A stretch of 6,131 nucleotides of DNA from Chloroflexota bacterium (GTDB lineage Bacteria > Chloroflexota > Limnocylindria > P2-11E): NCBI GenBank assembly GCA_005883775.1, contig VBEU01000167.1:1-6131 (forward strand). The letters run 5' to 3'. The translations under genes and the position numbers were made by a program. The notes beneath the pieces were generated by a model. It made no database searches, was not told the DNA's origin, and worked only from the letters and a program-made list of their open reading frames with translations. Shown here one piece after another: positions 1-5,071 of this stretch; positions within the stretch are counted from its first letter, which is position 1; the number at the start of each line of letters is the position of its first letter.

Positions 1-517
1 CCACGCAGCGCCGGTACAGCTGGCGTTCGGAGAGGCCGACCTGGCGCGCGATGTCGCGCACGGTCCAGCGAAACTCCGCGAGCTCCACCACCCGCGTGAT
101 CAGGCGGTCCGGCTCCGCGCCGCCGCGACCGCGCTCGATCAACACCCGGGAGAGCTCAGACATCGCGCGGTCGGGACCGACCGACACAAGTCGCAGCGCC
201 GCGGCGGCAGCAGCGTTCCCCCAGAGATCGGCGAGGGCAACCGTGCGATCGGTGAGCGCGATCGCCGCCTCGCCGAGGATCGCGCGGGTCGACCCCGGCC
301 GGAGCCGCACGCCATTGAACGCACCGGGCCGAGCGTCGCGCGAGGCTTCCGATCGAGTCCGCGGACCGAACACGACGAGCTCGGATCCATCCCACGCGAT
401 GTCGATCGACGCGTCCGGATGGACGCCGTCGGCGTGCGATCCGACGGTCACCGTTTCCCGCCATGTCGCCGCGACCCATGTCGCAAGCTCCTGCGTGGCC
501 GCGGTCGCCTCGTACAT
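1..517 (-). CDS. AraC-family transcriptional regulator with DUF6597-like N-terminal domain (C-terminus cut by window edge)
   Basis: Reading leftward from ATG at 517 the frame stays open to the window edge (172 codons seen). Residues about 12-100 resemble the DUF6597 sensor domain: an HPDASIDIAW segment (33-42), VVFGP (48-52), then GVRLRPGSTRAIL (69-81) and a TDRTVALADLWG segment (89-100). Residues 149-172 are the first helix-turn-helix of an AraC DNA-binding domain (FRWTVRDIARQVGLSERQLYRR). The second HTH lies beyond the window. Such proteins bind DNA as cytoplasmic one-component regulators; the ligand of DUF6597 is not known to me. The gene is divergent from the MFS exporter with 80 bp between starts, so it may control that gene. 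I chose ATG 517 because a TAGAGT -10 box lies 7 nt before it; no Shine-Dalgarno is evident. Family assignment is firm, target and ligand are inference. Confidence 0.85.
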   Translation of the reverse strand, partial: MYEATAATQELATWVAATWRETVTVGSHADGVHPDASIDIAWDGSELVVFGPRTRSEASRDARPGAFNGVRLRPGSTRAILGEAAIALTDRTVALADLWGNAAAAAALRLVSVGPDRAMSELSRVLIERGRGGAEPDRLITRVVELAEFRWTVRDIARQVGLSERQLYRRCV

Positions 518-524
518 GCGCCTG

Positions 525-530
525 ACTCTA
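525..530 (-). promoter_or_regulatory. Candidate -10 box of the AraC-type gene (leaderless)
   Basis: Minus-strand TAGAGT fits the TANNNT pattern and ends 7 nt before ATG 517, so transcription would start at or within a base of the start codon. I see no good -35 hexamer at 16-18 bp. The same arrangement occurs at three other starts in the window. Confidence 0.4.
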
Positions 531-582
531 GTGCGCGCGGCTCGGCGTCCGATTCGTACAAGTCGACCCGTCGCGCCCCGGC

Positions 583-588
583 TAGGCT
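583..588 (+). promoter_or_regulatory. Candidate -10 box of the MFS exporter gene
   Basis: TAGGCT lies 9 nt before CTG 598. The identical hexamer sits at exactly the same distance before the ATG of the M20 peptidase gene (2190-2195). No consensus -35 is seen. The TAG of this box is also the in-frame stop that closes the MFS reading frame upstream, so the gene must start after it. Confidence 0.45.
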
Positions 589-597
589 CGAAGCGCT

Positions 598-1845
598 CTG
601 ATCGACATCTCGCCGCTTCGCGAGTCGCGCTCGTTCCGGCTGCTCTGGCTTGGCCAGCTCGTCTCGCTCACCGGAACCCAGCTTCGACTCGTGGCGATCC
701 CCTACCAGATCTACCTGATCACCGGCTCGTCCCTGGACGTCGGCCTCATCGGTCTCTTCCAGGCCGTGCCGCTCATCTCGCTCGCCCTGTTCGGCGGAGT
801 CATCGCCGACCGTGTGGACCGCCGGCGATTGCTCATCGCCACCCAGATCGGTCTCGCGGCCTGTTCGGCCGGGCTCGCGATCGGGACTCAGCTCGGGTTC
901 GCGAACGTGCTCTACCTCTACGCGTTCACCGCCATCGGCGCGGCCTTCTCGGCTCTCGACGGTCCCGCCCGCGGAGCGCTCACGCCGAGCCTCGTGCAGC
1001 GCGAGCAGCTGCCCGCGGCAATGGCGCTGAACCAGGTCCTCTTCCAGACGGCGTCCATCGCCGGTCCGGCGATGGCGGGTGTCGTCATCCTCGCCTTTGG
1101 CGTCGCGGGTGCCTACTGGATCGACGTCGCATCGTTCATCGTCGCGATCGGCGCCGTGACCGCACTCGTCGCGCCGCCGCGCGAGGTACGCGTCCATTTG
1201 CCGGTCGGCCGCGCGCTCGTCGAGGGACTCTCCCACTTCCGAGCCAACCGGATCCTCTTCGGGACCATGCTGCTCGATTTCCTCGCGACGTTCTTCGGAT
1301 CGCCGCGTGCGCTCTTCCCGTTCTATGCCGATCGTGTGTTCGCGGTCGGTCCCGAGGGCCTCGGACTCCTCTTCGCGGCGCCGGGCGTCGGATCGCTCAT
1401 CGCGGCCCTGGGTTCGGGGTGGACGAAACGCGTGCAGCGCCAGGGGATGGCCGTGCTCCTCGCGGTGGCCGCATGGGGCCTCGCGATCGCGGCGTTCGGC
1501 CTCATGAATGACGGCCTCTTCGTCCCGGCGCTCGTATTCATCGCCGTTGCGCAGGGCGCGGACACGGTGAGCGCGATCTTCCGCAGCACCATCCTGCTTA
1601 CCGTCGTCCCCGATCACCTGCGCGGCCGGCTCGTCGCCATCAGCTCGATGTTCTTCCTCGGCGGCCCGTATCTCGGTCAGGTCGAATCGGGCGTCGTCGC
1701 CGACCTTGTGTCACCGACGTTCTCAGTGGTATCGGGCGGCATCGCGACGCTGTTGAGCGTTGTCGGGGTCGCACTTTGGGCGCCGGAGGTGCTGAGCTAC
1801 CGCGCTCCGGCGCCCGAACTCAAGGGGACTAGCCCCGACGCATGA
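598..1845 (+). CDS. MFS transporter, EntS/MFS_3-type exporter (probable CTG start)
   Basis: A 415-residue inner-membrane major facilitator with the usual 12 hydrophobic segments and short ends, probably a proton-driven drug or small-molecule exporter. The N-terminus reads LRESRSFRLLWLGQLVSLTG (residues 7-26), typical of the MFS_3/enterobactin-exporter group. IPYQIYLITGSSLDVGLIGL follows (34-53), then the loop motif A between TM2 and TM3, GGVIADRVDRRR (66-77). The second half repeats the fold after a central loop near PPREVRVHLP. The frame is closed upstream by TAG 583-585, and no ATG, GTG or TTG precedes GTG 691. Starting at 691 would remove TM1, so translation must begin near 598; CTG 598 is best because of its spacing from the -10 box, with ATC 601 as an alternative. 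The 3' end overlaps the convergent small gene by 17 bp. Substrate unknown; the divergent AraC-type regulator may control it. Confidence 0.87.
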   Translation: MIDISPLRESRSFRLLWLGQLVSLTGTQLRLVAIPYQIYLITGSSLDVGLIGLFQAVPLISLALFGGVIADRVDRRRLLIATQIGLAACSAGLAIGTQLGFANVLYLYAFTAIGAAFSALDGPARGALTPSLVQREQLPAAMALNQVLFQTASIAGPAMAGVVILAFGVAGAYWIDVASFIVAIGAVTALVAPPREVRVHLPVGRALVEGLSHFRANRILFGTMLLDFLATFFGSPRALFPFYADRVFAVGPEGLGLLFAAPGVGSLIAALGSGWTKRVQRQGMAVLLAVAAWGLAIAAFGLMNDGLFVPALVFIAVAQGADTVSAIFRSTILLTVVPDHLRGRLVAISSMFFLGGPYLGQVESGVVADLVSPTFSVVSGGIATLLSVVGVALWAPEVLSYRAPAPELKGTSPDA

Positions 1846-2071
1846 GTCCGCGCATGTTCACGAGCGCGAGGAAGCCGAACACTGCGGCTGCCGCGACGCC
1901 GACCATCAGGACGGCACTGCCCGTCGAGATCCAGTCGCCCGAGCGGTCTGATCCGACGAGCTTCGCCGTCACACCGGCCGTGGCGATCGCCGTGGAGTAA
2001 TACGCGAGCGCGAGTCCGAAGATCGCGAAGCCAATGAACGCTAGAGCTTTCGGCCATGTGGGGTTCTTCAT
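1829..2071 (-). CDS. Small two-helix membrane protein, unknown function
   Basis: An 80-residue protein with two predicted transmembrane helices, about residues 8-33 (KALAFIGFAIFGLALAYYS onwards) and 49-71 (STGSAVLMVGVAAAAVFGFL). A short polar loop (GSDRSGDW, 40-47) lies between them, and the ends are basic (K2, K8; RGLMRRG at the C-terminus). I recognise no family. The gene is believable because it has hydrophobic-helix composition, a free-standing slot between two clear genes and a good sigma-70-type promoter directly before ATG 2071. It runs toward the MFS gene and overlaps its last 17 bp, so the two are convergent. ATG 2071 was preferred to the out-of-frame ATG at 2081, whose product is an Arg/His-rich shadow. 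Confidence 0.72.
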   Translation of the reverse strand: MKNPTWPKALAFIGFAIFGLALAYYSTAIATAGVTAKLVGSDRSGDWISTGSAVLMVGVAAAAVFGFLALVNMRGLMRRG

Positions 2072-2079
2072 GGCGATGC

Positions 2080-2108
2080 ATTCAATTTGGGCCGCACGTT
2101 TCGGTCAA
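2080..2108 (-). promoter_or_regulatory. Sigma-70-type promoter of the 80-residue membrane protein gene
   Basis: On the minus strand TTGACC (2108-2103) is followed by a 17-nt spacer and TTGAAT (2085-2080). The -35 matches consensus at 5 of 6 positions and the -10 at 4 of 6. The -10 ends 8 nt before ATG 2071, leaving almost no untranslated leader. The local sequence is less GC-rich than its surroundings. Confidence 0.6.
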
Positions 2109-2189
2109 TGTCGCCGTGGTACCAGAGTTCACTCGCAACGAAATCGATCCTTTGGCGTTGTGCTTTAGGCGGCCGGATCGTGGGCGGAG

Positions 2190-2195
2190 TAGGCT
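2190..2195 (+). promoter_or_regulatory. Candidate -10 box of the M20 peptidase gene
   Basis: TAGGCT ends 9 nt before ATG 2205, the same hexamer and spacing as before the MFS gene. No consensus -35 is visible at 16-18 bp. The rest of the divergent intergenic region (2072-2204) shows nothing beyond this box and the opposing promoter. Confidence 0.45.
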
Positions 2196-2204
2196 GCTTC
2201 CTCC

Positions 2205-3551
2205 ATGAAGACGCAGGCGTCCTCCGCAACCCTGCACGATCGCGTCAGCGAGGACATGCCTCGGATCCGTGCGGAGCTCGAGACGCTCGTCCGCATCCCC
2301 TCGATCAGCCACCCGGGCCACGACCCCTCACAGCTCGGGCGTTCGGCCGAAGCGACCGCGAAGATCCTGGGCGATGCCGGATGCGAGACGAAGATCGTCG
2401 AGATCGAAGGCGTTCCAGCCGTCATCGGTCACGTTGCGGCGCCGGCCGGAGCACCGACCGTTCTGCTGTACGCGCACCACGACGTCCAGCCGACCGGCGG
2501 GCGCGATCTCTGGCACTCGGATCCGTTCGACCCGATCGAGAAGAACGGACGTCTCTACGGCCGCGGGACGTCAGACGACAAGTGCGGCGTGGTGATGCAC
2601 GCTGGCGCGCTGCGCGCTCACGACTCGCAGCCACCGATCGGTGTGACCGTCTTCGTCGAAGGCGAGGAGGAATGGGGCTCTCCGAACCTCGGCAAGTTCC
2701 TGGACGAATACGGCAGCGAGCTGCGTGCCGATGCCGTGATCCTTGCCGACTCGGGCAACTGGCGCACGGGGCAGCCGGGACTCACGATCTCGCTCCGCGG
2801 GATCGTGGCCTGCGACATCGAGGTGCGCACGCTCGACCACGCCGTGCACTCCGGCGAATTCGGCGGGCCTATCCCCGACGCGCTCACGGTGCTCGCGAAG
2901 ACGCTCGCGACGCTCCACGACGATCGCGGCAACGTCGCGGTCGCGGGGATCGCGCGCGGGAAGGCGGACCCGCTCGACCTCGAGGAGGCGGAGCTTCGCA
3001 AGCAGGTCGGGCTCCGGCCCACGACGAAGCTCATCGGCGAGGGCGGTATCACGGATCGCATGTGGATGAAGGCGTCGATCTCGATACTCGGGATCGACGC
3101 GCCGAGGCTCACCGAATCCACGAACCAGCTCGTGCCGTCGGCGAAGGCACGCGTCTCGATGCGCATCCCGCCCGGTCAGGACGCCGACGCCGCGCTCAAG
3201 GCGCTCGCCGATCATCTTCGGACCCATGTGCCATGGGGGGCGGAGGTGTCGATCACGCCGCGCGGGTCCGGCAAGCCGTACAAGCTCGAAGGCCAGGGTG
3301 CCGCGTATGACGCGATGCGTCGGGCCATGAAGGAAGCATTCGATCGCGACCCTGTTTTCATGGGCGCCGGCGGGACGATCCCGTTCGTCGCCGACTTCGC
3401 GAAGGCGTTCCCGAAGGCCACGCTGCTTCTCACCGGCGCGGGCGACCCCTTCTCCAACGCCCACTCCGAGGACGAAAGCGTCGATCTCAAAGATCTCGAG
3501 CGATCGACGCTCGCGGAGGCGCTCTTCTTCGAATACCTCGCGGCGAGGTAA
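2205..3551 (+). CDS. M20 family zinc metallopeptidase (CNDP/CPG2-like dipeptidase or acylase)
   Basis: A full-length 448-residue M20 hydrolase, cytoplasmic with no signal peptide, that should cleave a dipeptide or N-acyl amino acid with two zinc ions. The catalytic set is complete: YAHHDVQP (89-96) gives metal ligand H91 and catalytic-site D93. GRGTSDDKCG (119-128) gives bridging D124. EGEEEWGS (152-159) gives general base E155 and ligand E156. D182 lies in ILADSGN, and H420 in SNAHSEDES is the last ligand. H215 in AVHSGEFGGP (213-222) matches the lid/dimerisation-domain His that completes the partner's active site. The lid domain spans roughly 195-310. The order and spacing fit the CNDP-like dipeptidase branch. 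Substrate cannot be read from sequence, so no symbol is given. The gene heads a probable two-gene unit with the BON protein 34 bp downstream. Confidence 0.93.
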   Translation: MKTQASSATLHDRVSEDMPRIRAELETLVRIPSISHPGHDPSQLGRSAEATAKILGDAGCETKIVEIEGVPAVIGHVAAPAGAPTVLLYAHHDVQPTGGRDLWHSDPFDPIEKNGRLYGRGTSDDKCGVVMHAGALRAHDSQPPIGVTVFVEGEEEWGSPNLGKFLDEYGSELRADAVILADSGNWRTGQPGLTISLRGIVACDIEVRTLDHAVHSGEFGGPIPDALTVLAKTLATLHDDRGNVAVAGIARGKADPLDLEEAELRKQVGLRPTTKLIGEGGITDRMWMKASISILGIDAPRLTESTNQLVPSAKARVSMRIPPGQDADAALKALADHLRTHVPWGAEVSITPRGSGKPYKLEGQGAAYDAMRRAMKEAFDRDPVFMGAGGTIPFVADFAKAFPKATLLLTGAGDPFSNAHSEDESVDLKDLERSTLAEALFFEYLAAR

Positions 3552-3585
3552 GCCGCGCGGCACGTGTCCTGCGGCGGGGCCGGCC

Positions 3586-4029
3586 ATGAAAGATCGCCAA
3601 GACACAGACGACATCGCTGATTCCGAGATCGAGCTCGAGCCGTTCGATAAGCCGGTCGAGAACGACCCCACTGAAGCCGTCGAGGAGGCGGAGCCTTATT
3701 TCCCGCCGACCGATCCCGTCGTCCGCACCGATCATTCGGGCGAGACGCGGATCGCGGGCGGTTTCGGGTCGGGCGAAACGTCCGAGCAGCGGCCACCGGC
3801 GGCCACCACCGACGTCCCGTCCGACGAGGCGCTCGAGGATCTCGTCCACCGGGCCGTGCGCCTCGACGCCAGCACCGCGCAGCTGCATCTCAAGGTCGCG
3901 GTCCTGCAGGGAGTCGTCCGCCTGCAGGGAGCGATCGAGGACGAGGCCGATGCCGAGAACGCGCTAGCGGTCGCCGGCGACGTCCCGGGCGTTGTCGAGG
4001 TCATCGACGAGCTGAGTCGACCCGAGTAG
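3586..4029 (+). CDS. BON-domain protein with acidic disordered N-terminus
   Basis: A 147-residue protein with no signal peptide or membrane helix. Residues 1-80 are acidic and low in hydrophobics, with a short conserved-looking EPYFPPTDPVVRTD (36-49) followed by RIAGGF (55-60). Residues 81-144 form one BON domain: an alpha helix with EALEDLVHRAVRLD, then beta strands with LHLKVAVLQGVVRLQGAI, then a helix ending VPGVVEVIDEL. BON domains (named after OsmY and nodulation proteins) bind phospholipid or other surfaces and usually occur in envelope or stress proteins. From memory, cytoplasm-type BON proteins with a YFPPTDPV segment are frequent in Chloroflexota; treat that as unverified. It starts 34 bp after the M20 stop with no promoter of its own seen, so it is probably co-transcribed. 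Its last 66 bp overlap the convergent small membrane gene. Confidence 0.85.
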   Translation: MKDRQDTDDIADSEIELEPFDKPVENDPTEAVEEAEPYFPPTDPVVRTDHSGETRIAGGFGSGETSEQRPPAATTDVPSDEALEDLVHRAVRLDASTAQLHLKVAVLQGVVRLQGAIEDEADAENALAVAGDVPGVVEVIDELSRPE

Positions 4030-4164
4030 CCGGATCGCCGCCGCGCCCGTCGAGCACGCGGCCATCAAGGTCACGGCCGCGAGTGCGCTCTCGCCGCCAC
4101 GCAGCGCGACGAGCGCGAAGCTGCAGCCGAGAGCGAAGAGAGCGGACGCGAGGAGGGGCCGCAT
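3964..4164 (-). CDS. Small two-helix membrane protein overlapping the BON gene antisense
   Basis: A 66-residue reading frame with two hydrophobic stretches, about residues 4-21 (LLASALFALGCSFALVAL) and 27-47 (ALAAVTLMAACSTGAAAIRLL), then a polar tail (STQLVDDLDNARDVAGDR). Support: its ATG directly follows the TAA of the upstream secreted gene (TAAATG), an AGGGG purine run lies 4 nt before the ATG, and the region would otherwise be a gap between two convergent genes. Against: the last 22 codons are antisense to the BON gene, whose coding sense is certain, so that tail may be unconstrained. No family recognised. If real, it is translationally coupled to the secreted protein gene and may be its membrane partner. 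Confidence 0.5.
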   Translation of the reverse strand: MRPLLASALFALGCSFALVALRGGESALAAVTLMAACSTGAAAIRLLGSTQLVDDLDNARDVAGDR

Positions 4165-4377
4165 TTAGCCCCTCATCCCGAGCACGGTCGTGCAGGTCTG
4201 CTTGAAGGTGCTGAGCGCGGCTTCGAACGTCTTGGGGTCGCCCGTCTTCAGTGTCTTGAGGGCTTCGTATTTCGCGAGGCATTCCCTGACCTTCGGGTCG
4301 GACGTATCGAGCTTTGGCGCTGTCGTCGGCTTCGGGGTCGCCGTGGGTTTTGGAGCATCGCTCTTCGTTGGCGCTAT

Positions 4378-4485
4378 GAGGAGCGACCGGTACTTGGCGA
4401 CGAAGGCCTCCGTGGAGAGCCCGCTCGCTGCGATCGCGCGATCGCAGGCCTCCTTTGTGTTCGTGGCGCCACGCTTGTAACGGGC
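4378..4485 (-). repeat. Tandem coding repeat, copy 2
   Basis: This encodes a 36-residue unit from ARYKRG to YRSLL, in the second frame of the secreted gene. It is followed by IAPTKSDAPKP, which resembles the linker after copy 1 (VPPASKTEKP). It differs from copy 1 by 17 bases over a 105-base comparison but by only two residues (Thr to Lys, Asp to Glu). Confidence 0.85.
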
Positions 4486-4517
4486 GCGGGCTTCTCGGTC
4501 TTGGAGGCCGGCGGCAC

Positions 4518-4625
4518 GAGGAGCGAGCGATATGTCGCAACGAAGGCGTCCGTGGAGAGTCCGCTCGCGGCGATCGCCCTGTCGCAAGCCTCCTTGGTGT
4601 TCGTCGCGCCGCGCTTGTAGCGGGC
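4518..4625 (-). repeat. Tandem coding repeat, copy 1
   Basis: This encodes the 36-residue unit in the first frame, preceded by SFDALLSECV. It lies 140 bp from copy 2; an in-frame tandem would need 141 bp, which locates the missing base to the short linker between copies. Confidence 0.85.
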
Positions 4626-4860
4626 GACGCACTCGCTCAGCAGCGCGTCGAAGGAAGGCGCCGCGGTCGTCGGCACCGCCGCGGACGTGGGCTTTGGGCT
4701 CGTCTGCGGTCGAGCGGTCTCGTGTGCCGACGGGTTCGGCGTTCGGTAGTCCGACGACACCAGCGCGCTTCCGGCGCCGTACGCGCTCGCGATGATGGCC
4801 AGGGCGACAGCCGGTTTTCCGAGCGTCGCCACAGCGAAGAAGTGCCAGAACATTCGTTGG

Positions 4861-4867
4861 CCCCTTT
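4861..4867 (-). promoter_or_regulatory. Ribosome binding site of the secreted repeat protein
   Basis: Minus-strand AAAGGGG is 7 nt before ATG 4853 and fixes that start. It is the clearest Shine-Dalgarno in the window, unlike the other starts, which appear leaderless or weak. Confidence 0.6.
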
Positions 4868-4870
4868 CAG

Positions 4871-4885
4871 CGATCCGATGGATCG
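4871..4885 (-). promoter_or_regulatory. Perfect inverted repeat just upstream of the RBS
   Basis: CGATCC and GGATCG form a perfect 6-bp inverted repeat around a 3-nt centre, 3 nt upstream of the AAAGGGG site. As DNA it could be an operator; as RNA a small hairpin in the leader. Function not established. Confidence 0.35.
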
Positions 4886-4921
4886 GGCTGATCGAGGAAC
4901 GCTGTGCGCGGCGGCTCGGTG

Positions 4922-4944
4922 CATCCCCCGCGGGTCATCCCCCG
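4922..4944. repeat. Short direct repeat upstream of the secreted gene
   Basis: CATCCCCCG occurs at 4922-4930 and 4936-4944, 14 bp apart, within the otherwise non-coding 4854-5071 region. It could be a regulator-binding pair or chance in GC-rich DNA. Confidence 0.35.
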
Positions 4945-4989
4945 GGAGGCGCGTCGCGCTCAACTGAGTGGGCAGCGGCGGGGTTTTCT

Positions 4990-5069
4990 GAGCGAGCGGC
5001 CCCTTACCGGCGGTTCATTGCGATCCCACGAGGGGCCGAGCGAAGAAGACCCCGGCGCTGCTCGCTCGG
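4990..5069 (-). other. Cluster of overlapping inverted repeats with mutually exclusive stems
   Basis: In the 218-bp non-coding stretch 4854-5071, plus-strand GAGCGAGC (4990-4997) can pair with GCTCGCTC (5060-5067). GGCCCCT (4998-5004) can pair with AGGGGCC (5031-5037). CCGAGCGA (5036-5043) can pair with TCGCTCGG (5062-5069). The third stem shares bases with both others, so they cannot all form together. The element follows the sigma/membrane-protein operon and precedes the secreted gene on the same strand. I recognise no known riboswitch or RNA family. Confidence 0.4.
5036..5069 (-). terminator. Possible hairpin terminator after the sigma/membrane-protein operon
   Basis: A perfect 8-bp stem (CCGAGCGA / TCGCTCGG) with an 18-nt loop begins 2 nt after the TAG stop of the upstream gene. 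No T-tract follows, so intrinsic termination is uncertain. Confidence 0.3.
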
Positions 5070-5071
5070 AG

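Larger units (their letters stand above)
4165..4853 (-). pseudogene. Secreted Thr/Pro-rich protein with two tandem Cys-containing repeats, interrupted by a frameshift
   Basis: From ATG 4853 the first frame reads a hydrophobic signal or anchor (about 10-32, GKPAVALAIIASAYGAG) and a Pro/Thr/Ser linker (38-66). It continues through SFDALLSEC and repeat 1 (77-112, ARYKRGATNTKEAC onwards to YRSLL), then VPPASKTEKPA. After that it degenerates into Arg/Pro-rich shadow and stops at 4374. From about 4500 the next frame holds repeat 2, a second Pro/Thr linker (KPTATPKPTTAPK) and a C-terminal domain with RECLAKYEALKTLKTGDPK and QTCTTVLGMRG, ending at TAA 4165. Joining the halves needs a -1 shift, as if one base were missing between about 4486 and 4517. 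The product would be about 230 residues, exported, possibly disulfide-bonded. A good Shine-Dalgarno (AAAGGGG) supports the start. Family not recognised. It could be a true pseudogene, a sequence or assembly error at the repeats, or less likely recoding. Confidence 0.7.

Noticed and set aside
51..1511. Long plus-strand frame of 486 codons covering the regulator and exporter region
   Set aside because: Its product is Arg/Pro/Ser-rich low-quality sequence; the same DNA encodes a clear DUF6597/HTH protein on the minus strand and an MFS protein in another plus frame.
448..1617. Long minus-strand frame antisense to the MFS gene
   Set aside because: Product is almost all Arg, Glu, Asp and Gly, typical of an antisense shadow in GC-rich DNA; the MFS sense frame is certain.
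1824..1836. GGGG-ACTAG-CCCC hairpin at the convergent ends of the MFS and small membrane genes
   Set aside because: Only a 4-bp stem with no T-tract on either side and lying inside coding sequence; too weak to call a terminator.
2087..3310. Second plus frame of 407 codons over the M20 gene
   Set aside because: Arg-rich shadow; the M20 frame carries every catalytic motif.
4481..4520. Programmed -1 frameshift joining the two halves of the secreted gene
   Set aside because: No slippery heptamer or obvious downstream pseudoknot is visible; a simple base loss or sequence error is more likely.
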